From Candidatus Trichorickettsia mobilis (lineage in GTDB: Bacteria > Pseudomonadota > Alphaproteobacteria > Rickettsiales > Rickettsiaceae), in NCBI RefSeq assembly GCF_963422225.1, contig NZ_OY728607.1, forward strand, positions 806,001 to 870,000: a DNA stretch of 64,000 bases. Reading direction: 5' to 3'. The translations under genes and the position numbers were made by a program. How positions within the stretch are numbered: the first letter of the stretch is position 1; each line of letters begins with the position of its first letter. The notes under the pieces were generated by a model. That model was not told where the DNA came from. It made no database searches and saw only the letters and a list, made by a program, of their open reading frames with translations. Positions 19,178 to 28,428 of the stretch are shown in pieces.

Positions 19178-21592
19178 TTATATTGCTTTTACTTCTTCAT
19201 AAAATATCGGCAACCATTTTTCTGGGTTTTCCCCATACTCTGCTCGAATCCGATCAAGTAATAATACTGTTTCTGCCCTACCTGATAGTACATTAACTAT
19301 ATTAGTCATACCACTTAAATTAACCTTAGCCACTACAGCACTTATTCCTTGTTTTATTAAAAAATACCGAGATGCAGGATCGGTAGTCTTAATCAAAATA
19401 TATTCTCTCTGACTTAACATAAAAGCACTACGATACACATCCGTTGCTTTAAGATTAGGTAAAAATATTTGTGTTGCCGTTTGTTGTATTAAAGTATCAC
19501 TTATTCTACTTTTCGCAGCATCTTCCACACTCTGTGTAGCAAAAATAACAAAAGTATTTAATTTTCTTAGAACTTTTAACCAATCCTTGATTTTTGGAGC
19601 AAACACCGGGTTATCAATTAACGCCCATGCCTCATCAAGCACTATCATTGTTGGAAAACCATCCAGAGAAATATTAATACGGTGAAACACATACAATAAT
19701 ACTGGTGATAGACTAATAGTATCTTTCAATAATTCAGCCATTTCAAAACCAAACACTCTAGCTTTAGCCAAATCAATATTATCTTCCTCATTATCAAATA
19801 TTTTTGCATGCGATCCCTTGCTGTGCCACATAGCGATTCTACCGGCCAAAGTACCTGGTCCATCGATACCCAAAAAAGGAACTATATTGCGTAATCTTCG
19901 ATCTTTTTTGTTTAATCGATAATTGCCATCTAACGCTTGGGTTAATAATTTAATATCTTCAGCAGAAATAGTTTCTCCATTAGTGGTTACTAATATCTTA
20001 AACCAGTCTAATATAAACGACCTATTTTCTCCATTATCCGGTAATTGCAACGGATTAAAATTACATTGCTTACCAGGATCAATGACGGTATAAATACCAC
20101 CAAGTGCACGAATAAAAATTTCACCGCCACGATCTTTATCAAAAAAGAACATGCGTGGCTTAAATTTCTGTGCCTGAGCACATAAAAAATTCATTAACAC
20201 AGTTTTACCAGCCCCGGTAGGGCCAATAATTAAAGTATGACCAACATCCCTCACATGAAAATTAAAATAGAAAGGAGTGCCAGAAGTAGTATCCAGAATA
20301 GTTACATGCTCTCCCCAATGATTACCAGAAATTTTACCAATCGGATAATTATGCATCGAAGCAAACCCCGACATATTAAGTGTATTGATAGTAGATTTTC
20401 TAATTATATAATCTATATTGCCTGGCAACTGCCCCCAATAGCTAGGCTCGACATTTACTTTTTCACGTACTGGTTGCAGGCCACAGTTAGATAATTCTAC
20501 CGAGGCCATGGATAATGCATTTTCTAAAGCTTTCAAATTCTCGTCTATACATAGAACAGAAAAATGATGTTCACCAAAACCAATATCTCCACTCATCGCC
20601 ATATCAAGCGCTTGCGAGATCTCAGCAATTTGCGACACCGCCTTATCTTGAGCCTGAATCATTCGATTTTGTTGTAATGTCATCGCACTAATGGCTACAG
20701 TTCTGTTAGAAAACACAAAACTCTGGGTCATGATAAATTCAAAAGGCATTTGTAAAAAACCGTCAAACATCCCAGCTGAGGTACTAGGGCCATATTCCAA
20801 TATACTTACTATACCAGCGTATTTTCGTCCACTTGCTCCACGAGCCTCAATTGAACGAGATCCAAAAAACAACCTATGAGTTGGTATATATTGGTCAATT
20901 TGTCCTCGTGGAACGATCATGGGCATTGATTGGCCACAATTTACTATAGTCCCTAAAAAGCCTAAAATTTCACAATTATAGCCGCTACTAGATTTTTCAA
21001 TTCCTAGTAATTTTGCATCATAATCTCTAAATGTATTTAAAACTCTCGTACTCATTTCTTGGAGACTTTCTTTCATCTCCCGCATATCACTTTCCCAAGC
21101 TGATTTATTGGAACTCTGTTGTAATTTCTTTAACAAATGTTCTACTATAGCAGCACCGGCTGTATCTGGCTTATATAAAATACTAATATATAATTCGTTA
21201 AAAAATGAAGCGGCACCAGAATGTTTCTTTCTCCATTCATTAGACAGATATGCAATAAAATCATTAGGTACTTTTATGGTTGGATCAATGCTGTAATGCA
21301 TCTTACTAACCACTGGTTTTCGTCTTCTGACCGTATGAAAATATAGAATAATATTACCTGACGCCATTGTCTTTAGTAATGAATTTCTCATACTTTTTCG
21401 GATATCTAAATCATCATCATCAGCAGTTTCGAATGAAAAACCACTAATCTTTATCACCTGAAGCAATTCATTTTTCTTGGTCAAAATAGTATTACTATCC
21501 CAATGACACTTATAAGGAATAAAGTGTGACACTGGTTTTTCTCGACGCGCCTTAGATTCTTTTGCGGCAGTAGTTTTAAATAATTTAATCAC
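19178..21592 (-). CDS. rvhB4: RvhB4, VirB4 ATPase of the type IV secretion system
   Basis: 804-residue VirB4/CagE-type ATPase that powers substrate transfer and pilus or channel assembly at the inner membrane. Walker A GPTGAGKT is at residues 457-464 and Walker B MIVLDEAW at 649-656; a downstream FATQSVEDA segment fits the family's conserved motif. Length is normal and the frame intact. It lies 133 bp downstream of rvhB3. Rickettsiales usually carry two VirB4 genes; this one, next to rvhB3, corresponds to rvhB4a. Confidence 0.95.
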   Translation of the reverse strand: MIKLFKTTAAKESKARREKPVSHFIPYKCHWDSNTILTKKNELLQVIKISGFSFETADDDDLDIRKSMRNSLLKTMASGNIILYFHTVRRRKPVVSKMHYSIDPTIKVPNDFIAYLSNEWRKKHSGAASFFNELYISILYKPDTAGAAIVEHLLKKLQQSSNKSAWESDMREMKESLQEMSTRVLNTFRDYDAKLLGIEKSSSGYNCEILGFLGTIVNCGQSMPMIVPRGQIDQYIPTHRLFFGSRSIEARGASGRKYAGIVSILEYGPSTSAGMFDGFLQMPFEFIMTQSFVFSNRTVAISAMTLQQNRMIQAQDKAVSQIAEISQALDMAMSGDIGFGEHHFSVLCIDENLKALENALSMASVELSNCGLQPVREKVNVEPSYWGQLPGNIDYIIRKSTINTLNMSGFASMHNYPIGKISGNHWGEHVTILDTTSGTPFYFNFHVRDVGHTLIIGPTGAGKTVLMNFLCAQAQKFKPRMFFFDKDRGGEIFIRALGGIYTVIDPGKQCNFNPLQLPDNGENRSFILDWFKILVTTNGETISAEDIKLLTQALDGNYRLNKKDRRLRNIVPFLGIDGPGTLAGRIAMWHSKGSHAKIFDNEEDNIDLAKARVFGFEMAELLKDTISLSPVLLYVFHRINISLDGFPTMIVLDEAWALIDNPVFAPKIKDWLKVLRKLNTFVIFATQSVEDAAKSRISDTLIQQTATQIFLPNLKATDVYRSAFMLSQREYILIKTTDPASRYFLIKQGISAVVAKVNLSGMTNIVNVLSGRAETVLLLDRIRAEYGENPEKWLPIFYEEVKAI

Positions 21593-21725
21593 TAAAAAAT
21601 ACCATTTAACAAAAAATGCTGATTTCAGGTGGCTTATACATTCTATGAACTATGCTTGAGTTGATATAGATGATATTTTCCCATACCAAAGAGCTCAAAC
21701 TATTCTCAAGACCAATATCTCAATA

Positions 21726-22013
21726 TCAAATACTATATGAATTTGCACCATAAAAAGATTTATTAGGACATTGGTTACACTTACTACCTTTATTTAAATA
21801 AAGCTCCATAAACCTTGGTTCTTTAAAACACAATAAATACCCTACCAAGTGAACTGCACCAGCAATAAAAATAATACCTATACCCGAAGTTTGAATAAAT
21901 GCTCCAACCGAAATCATCATATTCAACATCGCAAATTGGATACTGACGCCAAATATCATTGTAGGCCTGGTTAATCCTACAAACAATGGATCTGATGTTA
22001 ATTGTCCCGCCAT
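21726..22013 (-). CDS. rvhB3: RvhB3, VirB3 inner-membrane T4SS component
   Basis: Small VirB3 protein (about 95 residues) starting MAGQLTSDPLFVGLTRPTM, the conserved VirB3 N-terminal motif, followed by two hydrophobic segments and the C-terminal end YGANSYSI. Met at 22013 is preferred over one five codons upstream (22028) because family proteins begin at this point. VirB3 works with VirB4 in assembly; adjacency supports the call. Confidence 0.93.
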   Translation of the reverse strand: MAGQLTSDPLFVGLTRPTMIFGVSIQFAMLNMMISVGAFIQTSGIGIIFIAGAVHLVGYLLCFKEPRFMELYLNKGSKCNQCPNKSFYGANSYSI

Positions 22014-22227
22014 CTCTGTCTCCCTCAACTATTTTATAATTAACGCTATAGTAATTGAAAGTATCATAATAAATCAAACCTATAATACTAGCAATGCTGT
22101 AGGTTTTTCAGATGCGATACATATCAACATCAAAACAACCTAAAAACCACAAAAAAATTAAAAAAATTAAGGAAGCAAACAAGAATTCAGTTATCTTTTA
22201 GGGTATAACCAAGAACAGTTTAATTAT

Positions 22228-22296
22228 TACAGATGGGTTTTATGCTGAGCCTGCGTAAACATACATATAATATATGTGTGCAAGGGCAAGATCAGG
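22228..22296. repeat. P6 repeat element
   Basis: GGGTTTTATGCTGAGCCTG followed by GTGTGCAAGGGCAAGATC. Close relatives are inside rvhB6d (about 5853-5920) and, on the other strand, after the P1 copy at about 56799-56843. It lies in the gene-free interval 22029-22563, where I otherwise see only the P3 copy. Confidence 0.65.
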
Positions 22297-22358
22297 CAAT
22301 TCACTGTCATTACAAAAGTAACACAGGTCATCCATATATTAGTGAATTTAGAGAGAGT

Positions 22359-22515
22359 GTTCAATGAACTGTGTCAAATCGTCTGAGCTGAACCGACGGC
22401 AAAGCAATCCAGAAAAAACTCGGCGTGTCAATAAATTGACTGGATTGCTTTGACCACTAACGTGGTCTTAGCTCATACTAGCCTTACTTTATTTAATTGA
22501 CACAGTTCATTGAAC
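22359..22515. repeat. P3 palindromic element, copy 2
   Basis: Perfect 19-bp inverted ends GTTCAATGAACTGTGTCAA and TTGACACAGTTCATTGAAC, with an interior GCAATCCAG / CTGGATTGC pair. It sits about 50 bp from the IS630-family element. Confidence 0.88.
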
Positions 22516-22563
22516 ACCCTTATTTTAGGTGGATTCGATGTTATAGCGACTAGATAATTTATA

Positions 22564-23692
22564 CCGATTGCAATAATTAACACGGTGTATTTATCCAGTC
22601 TCTATACATAATTGATTTTACTAAATCTACATTCTGAGCAAGTTGATTCCAAGCGTAACAAGCCATAGTGACAATATCTTCATATGCACCGTAACATTGG
22701 TTAGACAAGAAATGATTTTTGATCCACTCCCAAACTTGTTCCATTGCATTAAGTTCTGGTGCATAAGGCGGAAGCGGTATCAAAGTGATATTGCTTGGAA
22801 CAGTTAGTTTTTTGGCTGTGTGCCAACCTGCATTATCCATTAGTAAAGCTATATGTCGGTTGCTTTGAGTAGTGAGAGAAAGGTCTTCTAAGAATTTATT
22901 CATTGCCCGTGTGTTGGCATATGGTAAAATTAATGCAAAAGATTCTCCCGTATCATGGCAAGCAGCTCCGTAAATGTATGTTGAAATGAATTGCTGTTGC
23001 CGAACTTTACGGGGTCTAGTGCCGCGTTTAGCCCATATACGAGTTAAGCTACCTTGTTGCCCAACTCGAGTTTCATCCTGAGACCATATATCAACGTTAC
23101 ATCTATCGATATTTTTTGGTAATAATTCTGTTAACATGTCTGGGAAGTTTTTTTATATGTATTTTGAGTCTCTTGATTTGACTTTGGATGCATTGAACGA
23201 GAAGTAATCCAGCTAAAACCAAGGCGATGCATAGTATTGTAGACTGTTTTTAAAGCGCATTTAGCGCCATATTCCTCAAGCAACATGTTATGTAGCTCCT
23301 TTGCGGTTATATACCCGCCAGTTTCACTTTCACTGAGCATATTGATTTTATCAAAAAGAGCAGATTCTTGTAGAGTGTTAATCTTCCTAGGAGCGCCGCT
23401 TCTTTGTGATTCAAATAAACCTTCAAAACCATGATTTCTAAATCTTCTGAGCCATGATTGCACGGTTTTCCAGTGCAACTTCACTATTGCAGATATGGCT
23501 TTAAAAGATTTGCCTAATTGAAGGTGATACATCGCCAATAAACGTATGCGATTCCGACCATGCGGCTCATGTTTCATCATTTTTATAAAATCATGATCAT
23601 GAAAACCTAGCGGCAATATTAACTTAGCTATTTGAGTACCTTTTATCCGTTAAAAATCCATTTTAGGCCACCGCGTTAATTATTGCAATTGG
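22564..23692 (-). mobile_element. IS630-family insertion sequence
   Basis: About 1129 bp flanked by TA on each side (22562-22563 and 23693-23694). Terminal inverted repeats of about 25 bp: the low end reads CCGATTGCAATAATTAACAC and the high end, on the minus strand, CCAATTGCAATAATTAACGC. It is in an intergenic region, just upstream of the NUDIX gene. Confidence 0.87.
22577..23616 (-). CDS. IS630-family transposase (two frames, poly-A frameshift)
   Basis: ORF 1 (23616-23131, 161 residues, probable TTG start) has the helix-turn-helix domain (WKTVQSWLRRFRNHG). ORF 2 (to 22577) has the DDE domain: WSQDETRVG, LLMDNAGWHTAK and LPPYAPELNAMEQVWEWIKN. They overlap at ATGTTAA. A run of seven A just before allows a -1 shift that joins QNTYKKNFPDMLTELL, the usual IS630 sequence at this place. 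Programmed frameshifting is inferred; a plain mutation is the alternative. Confidence 0.87.
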
Positions 23693-23752
23693 TATTATAT
23701 TTCAGGATATATATAAAATGAAACCAATAGAAAGGTTTAAAGCATTGTATCT

Positions 23753-24160
23753 GTGCATCTTTTAGTAATCAATAATGATAATTTGCTATTATATTTAAGA
23801 CAAAACACCGGATTTGGTGATGGTATGTATAGTGTGATATCAGGCCACGTTGACGGCAATGAATCAGTAACTACAGCAATGATAAGAGAAGCTAAAGAAG
23901 AAGCAGGCATTGACATAAAACGTGCTGATCTTGAAATTACCTATGTCATGCACCGCAAAACACCAAATCAGGAAGTAATAGATTACTTTATGAAAGTTAC
24001 AAAATGGCAAAATAAAATTCAAAACTTAGAACCTACAAAATGTAAAGAATTGAAATTTTTTAACATAAATGATCTACCAGATAATATGATACCTTATGTT
24101 AAGGTTGCTATAGAACATAGCCTACAGGGAATTAAGTTTAGTGAATTTGGTTGGGATTAA
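23753..24160 (+). CDS. NUDIX hydrolase (5' end doubtful)
   Basis: NUDIX-fold pyrophosphohydrolase. The NUDIX box G-x5-E-x7-R-E-x2-E-E-x-G is seen in GHVDGNESVTTAMIREAKEE. The ligand is not predictable, but the type resembles small NTP-cleaning enzymes. The open frame begins at a GTG (23753) with no clear ribosome site. A plausible N-terminus, MKPIERFKALYLC, starts at an ATG at 23718 in a different frame, so one base may have been lost near 23755. The IS630-family end lies only 26 bp upstream of that ATG, so the native promoter is probably gone. Possibly a decaying gene. Confidence 0.75.
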   Translation: MHLLVINNDNLLLYLRQNTGFGDGMYSVISGHVDGNESVTTAMIREAKEEAGIDIKRADLEITYVMHRKTPNQEVIDYFMKVTKWQNKIQNLEPTKCKELKFFNINDLPDNMIPYVKVAIEHSLQGIKFSEFGWD

Positions 24161-24290
24161 TTGTGCGTTGTTCACGATTTTTAAATGTCCCTAGATGTCA
24201 TCCCGGCTCAAAGCTTGAAAACCAGAGAAAATCTACTAAATTCTTACTCAGCTTAAGATTTAAGTAAACGTTCATAATCTCTATCTCTTA

Positions 24291-26030
24291 TTAAGGTTTT
24301 ACAATCCCAACGGTACCATCAAGTTTTGTATTAACTAAAGATATAGTATCGATCAAACTATTACTAAAATCTAAATTAGTTAAATCAGCATAATCAAATT
24401 TTGTACGATATAGTATAGTAGATTTAAAATTGCTGCTGGTAAATCTTGAACCACTTAAATCTGCGTCAGTTAAATTAGCTCCAGTTAAATCAGCGTAATC
24501 AAATATACAGCTTTGCATTTTGCTTTTAGATAAGTCTGTTTGTTTAAATATAGTATTAGCAAAATTTATTTGCGGTTTAAAAGTCAAATTTGCCAAAGAT
24601 AATTCTTGAAAATTCATATTAGATAAATTACTGACATTTTGTAAATCTTTTAAAGATAAAATATTGGTATCTGATTGAAATTGTTCAAAGCCTTCTGTGT
24701 TTAATATTAACGTTTTGGTTGCAGTAGAATTAATCAGATTGATTTTAGTCCCTCTAACATTATTAACTTGTGAATTGACTATTTGCGAAGAATCGAATGT
24801 TACTTCTTGTAGATTAGAGTCTGTAAAAGCTGATTGAGTGATATTACTTGAAGTAAATTTTACTTTAGTTAAATTTGTAGCTTTACTGAATATCTTATTA
24901 AGCTTTGACTGCTTAAATTGAGATTTATCAACTGATGAATTAATAAACGTTCCTCCGGTCAGATCAGAGTTAATAATTGTTAGATTATTAATGGTAGTAT
25001 TATTTAGCATGATATTCTGAAGATTAGAATCTTCTATGGTAGTATTGGTAATTCCGGCTGTATGAAGGTTGCTGCTGGTAGCATTAACCTTTTTGATATT
25101 TACAGCTGACACGGTAGCTCCATTTAGGTTTGTATTTTGTAAATTACTGTCCGTAATTTTCGCTTGTTCAAAATTTACATTACTTAAGTCTGCATTTTGT
25201 AGATTGCACTGGGTAATAAGTGTTTTAATAAAATGAGCATGCTGAAAAGAAGTAAATAAAAAAGCGCAATTATTTATTTGAGCCTCTATAAGTTTAATTT
25301 CATCGAAAAGTGAGTGAGAAAAATTAGAATCGGTTAATGTGGCTAAAGTAAAATTAGCATTCGTTAAATCAGCAGATTCAAAATAACAATTTTGGATCTT
25401 GATACTATTTGCCTGTACATTACTTAAATCTGTACCATAAAAAACTGATTCAGTAATTTGTGCTTTTTTGAATTCACCTTGTCCCAAATTACTTTGTTGA
25501 AAATTACTATTATTAATATTACTTTGTTCAAAAATTGTAGCTATCAAGTTAGATTTTGTAAAATTGACTTGATCTAGTGTTGTTCCGGTAAAATCAGCTT
25601 CTTCAAAATTGCTATTAAAAAAATCAACATTTTTTATAGTTGCTTTCTCAAAGATAGAAGCTTGAAAATCTGCATATCTAGCATTTATATTATTAATGAT
25701 AGTATTAGAGAAATCACTATCTTGAATTATTGACTTTTCTAAAATTACATCTTTAAAGGTTGTTGCTGAGAAATTAATACGTGACATCTGACAAAAACTC
25801 AGATCTATACCTGATAGATCTAAACCAGAAAGATTCACTCCTGTAAGCTTTAGACCTCTAAGATTTGAACCAAATTCTTTTTTTATATCAGGTTCTAATT
25901 TATTGTTACGGTTATTAACGATAAATTCTTTTACTTTATTACTTTGAGCATCGGTCAATAACCCATCACTATTTCTAGATTGTTCTGAGCATCCAGAAAA
26001 AAGCAGTAGTAAAATAACTAATATTTTCAT
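24291..26030 (-). CDS. Pentapeptide-repeat lipoprotein
   Basis: 579 residues. The N-terminus [18 protein letters not shown] is a lipoprotein signal with lipobox FSGC (Cys14). Almost all the rest is pentapeptide repeats of the A(D/N)LxX type, such as LTGVNLSGLDLSGIDLSF and ADLTGANLTDADLSGSRF, which fold into a right-handed quadrilateral beta-helix. The central repeats are Asn/Ser/Thr-rich and degenerate. It is expected to be anchored in the periplasm or outer membrane; no enzymatic motif is visible and the function is unknown. It overlaps bioY by 4 bp and so is probably co-transcribed with bioY and ntrX. Confidence 0.88.
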   Translation of the reverse strand: MKILVILLLLFSGCSEQSRNSDGLLTDAQSNKVKEFIVNNRNNKLEPDIKKEFGSNLRGLKLTGVNLSGLDLSGIDLSFCQMSRINFSATTFKDVILEKSIIQDSDFSNTIINNINARYADFQASIFEKATIKNVDFFNSNFEEADFTGTTLDQVNFTKSNLIATIFEQSNINNSNFQQSNLGQGEFKKAQITESVFYGTDLSNVQANSIKIQNCYFESADLTNANFTLATLTDSNFSHSLFDEIKLIEAQINNCAFLFTSFQHAHFIKTLITQCNLQNADLSNVNFEQAKITDSNLQNTNLNGATVSAVNIKKVNATSSNLHTAGITNTTIEDSNLQNIMLNNTTINNLTIINSDLTGGTFINSSVDKSQFKQSKLNKIFSKATNLTKVKFTSSNITQSAFTDSNLQEVTFDSSQIVNSQVNNVRGTKINLINSTATKTLILNTEGFEQFQSDTNILSLKDLQNVSNLSNMNFQELSLANLTFKPQINFANTIFKQTDLSKSKMQSCIFDYADLTGANLTDADLSGSRFTSSNFKSTILYRTKFDYADLTNLDFSNSLIDTISLVNTKLDGTVGIVKP

Positions 26031-26719
26031 ATTTGAGCTTTACTTTTAGTATAAGAGAATAAATATGAAAATATTACTATTTTTACTATACCGCTAGGAA
26101 TGAATACAATAAACCCATTATATATTGCATTATTAAGACTCATAAATTGGCTAAGCCAGGTAATACCAAAAAAATAAATTATAATATGTCCAATAAAACA
26201 GCAAAATGCGACAGGCCAAAATTTTTGTGATATATTAGACTCGCTTATGTGAGTAAATTTGTAGGAGAGAGGATATTCAAAACCGGAGCGCACTCTAAGT
26301 TTGTTTCGGATTTGAGCACTGCATCGGCGCACAAATTGACCACAGAAGTAGAGTTTCAAAAGAGGTCTATTTTTTATTATACTAATGATAGGAGCTGTAA
26401 TCATACACCCCACCAAATATCCACCGGTAGCTCCCATTACATATTCTATTCCATAGTTATACTTGCTAAACACTGGTAACCCACATATGCCGCAAATTAG
26501 ATAAATACCAACTGTAGCGAAAGCAAGATATGGTTTATATACTAGTCCAATCATGCTTACCATCATTGTAAGAAAAGTAATCGGCACTGGCTTTAGGGGA
26601 ATGCTCAATTGACTACTAGCAGCTAATGCCAAGACACCAAAAATAATTTGTGATAAACTTGCATATTTTTTAAAAAGCAAATTGTAGTCACTGCTATAAT
26701 AATTGCGTAACTCTCTCAT
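26027..26719 (-). CDS. bioY: BioY, biotin transporter S component, with a 44-codon in-frame insert
   Basis: BioY family membrane protein for biotin uptake (S component of ECF transporters, sometimes working alone). Motifs: [17 protein letters not shown] near the N-terminus and [14 protein letters not shown] and ATGGYLVGC in the middle; about five or six hydrophobic segments. Between ISIIKN and QKFWPVAF lies a hydrophilic, Arg-rich stretch ([19 protein letters not shown]...) that is the translation of a 130-bp mobile element. Without it the protein is 186 residues, normal for BioY. The insert falls in a loop, so function may survive. It overlaps ntrX and the downstream lipoprotein gene by 4 bp each. 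Confidence 0.9.
   Translation of the reverse strand: MRELRNYYSSDYNLLFKKYASLSQIIFGVLALAASSQLSIPLKPVPITFLTMMVSMIGLVYKPYLAFATVGIYLICGICGLPVFSKYNYGIEYVMGATGGYLVGCMITAPIISIIKNRPLLKLYFCGQFVRRCSAQIRNKLRVRSGFEYPLSYKFTHISESNISQKFWPVAFCCFIGHIIIYFFGITWLSQFMSLNNAIYNGFIVFIPSGIVKIVIFSYLFSYTKSKAQI
26238..26367 (-). mobile_element. 130-bp MITE-like palindromic element inside bioY
   Basis: Flanked by TA duplications (26236-26237 and 26368-26369). One end reads GACCTCTTTTGAAACT, differing by one base from the IS5-family terminal repeat GACCTCTTTCGAAACT; the other reads GACTCGCTTATG. Excision joins IISIIKN to [11 protein letters not shown] in frame. 132 bp including one TA equals 44 codons with no stop. Confidence 0.85.
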
Positions 26720-28149
26720 AATTGTTCTTCTTGATATTCTTCATCTCTCATTTTTGCACTAGCTGTATGTATACTAAGTAGCTTTAATTTACGATGTAAT
26801 GCCGAACGCTCCATACCTACAAACGATGAGGTTTTAGAAATATTGTTATTAAAACGACTCATCTGGGCTGATAAATATTGTCTCTCAAATACTTCTCGGG
26901 CTTCTCTAAGAGGCATAGACATCATATCAAGATTATTGTCGGGCTTGGTTATAGTTACCCCGTGATTTAAAATATCTGATGGTAGCATATCTGGTTTGAT
27001 TATTTCGTAACCACCAACAGAGACAGGATTCATGATCAAAGTCCATTCTATCACATTTCTTAATTGACGAACATTACCTGACCAACTATAAGCCTGTAGC
27101 GCAGCCATAGTATCTTCAGAAAATTCACGTTCCTTAAGTCCTGAGAATTTGGCCAGCTGCTTTACAAAATATTTTACTAACAAAGGAATATCATCTTTTC
27201 TTTCTGATAAAGAAGGTACTTTAATCGGCACTACATTTAAACGATAATATAAATCCTGTCTAAAGCGACCTTGATTAATTTCATTTTGTAAATTTTTGGT
27301 CGTAGCGGTAATAAACCTTATATCTACTTTCACGCTTTTGCCAGTTGCAGGTTTTTCAAATATTTGATCTTGTAAAAATTTTAGTAGTTTTATTTGGATA
27401 GGCATTGCCAAGTCACCAACCTCATCAATATAGAGAGTACCATTATTAGCAGCTTCCAGCACGCTAAGGCGTTTGGTAAAAACACTATTAGTATCTTGGC
27501 GTTCAGGTTCTCCAAATAATTCTTGCTGCATTTTATCTGTAGACATACAAGTAGGGCTAAATACAATAAATGGACCATGAGCTTTTTTGGATTTTTTATG
27601 AATTAAACGCGCTGCTAATTCTTTACCACTACCCATTTCACCATGAATCATTACTCTACCAGAGGTGGGAGCTACTTTCTCAATATCAGATTTAAGTTTG
27701 ACCGTAGAAGAGGAAGCTCCTACTAATTCTGTTTTATCTACTACTTTTGACTTTAGATCTAAGTTTTCACGTTTTAGTTTCGCAGCTTCACAAGCTCTTT
27801 TTAATACAATCATCAATCGATCATGGGTAAATGGTTTTTCTAGATAGTCATAAGCTCCCATTTTAATTGCACTAACTGCTGTTTCTATGGTACCGTGTCC
27901 GCTAATAACCACTACTGGCATTAATGGATAGCGTTTTTTGATAATTTCTAAAATGCCAAGACCATCTAAATCACTTCCTTGTAACCATATATCAAGAATT
28001 ATTGCAGAAGGGACTTTTTCAGAAATTAATTTAAAGGTTTGAGTACTATTTGCAGCTACTCTTGAATTAAACCCTTCATCTTTTAAAATATCTGAAATCA
28101 GGTCACGAATATCAGCCTCATCATCAATTATAAGAACATCTAAAGACAT
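26716..28149 (-). CDS. ntrX: NtrX-like response regulator with AAA+ domain
   Basis: 477-residue NtrC-family regulator. The receiver domain (1-120) has acidic pocket DDE at 9-11, phospho-acceptor Asp53 (ILDIW) and Lys105 (KPF). The AAA+ domain has Walker A GEMGSGKE (170-177) and Walker [13 protein letters not shown] Fis-type DNA-binding helix is at the C-terminus ([13 protein letters not shown]). The sigma-54-contacting GAFTGA loop after ELFG is missing, replaced by [16 protein letters not shown]. This fits organisms without sigma-54, where NtrX acts on other promoters. Partner kinase NtrY is encoded 279 bp upstream; bioY follows with a 4-bp overlap. Confidence 0.93.
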   Translation of the reverse strand: MSLDVLIIDDEADIRDLISDILKDEGFNSRVAANSTQTFKLISEKVPSAIILDIWLQGSDLDGLGILEIIKKRYPLMPVVVISGHGTIETAVSAIKMGAYDYLEKPFTHDRLMIVLKRACEAAKLKRENLDLKSKVVDKTELVGASSSTVKLKSDIEKVAPTSGRVMIHGEMGSGKELAARLIHKKSKKAHGPFIVFSPTCMSTDKMQQELFGEPERQDTNSVFTKRLSVLEAANNGTLYIDEVGDLAMPIQIKLLKFLQDQIFEKPATGKSVKVDIRFITATTKNLQNEINQGRFRQDLYYRLNVVPIKVPSLSERKDDIPLLVKYFVKQLAKFSGLKEREFSEDTMAALQAYSWSGNVRQLRNVIEWTLIMNPVSVGGYEIIKPDMLPSDILNHGVTITKPDNNLDMMSMPLREAREVFERQYLSAQMSRFNNNISKTSSFVGMERSALHRKLKLLSIHTASAKMRDEEYQEEQL

Positions 28150-28428
28150 AATAAATTACCTATATTATATAATGTGTATAAAGAATGGTTATTACTTAGC
28201 CAAATACAGATTCATTACGAACTGACTTAGAATTTGTCTTAAAAGTCTACTTTCAAGCCAAATTTTAGTAATTCCAAAAAGCTTTTAGGATCTATTCAAG
28301 ATCTCTTATTAAAGAAGCTAAAATGAATTCATCGCTTTAACTACTGTACAGAGTAGCTATTCATAAAAAATAAAGCAACAATTTTTACTGTATTTTTGCC
28401 ACATTAGCCTTTTTTCTTTACAAAAAAG

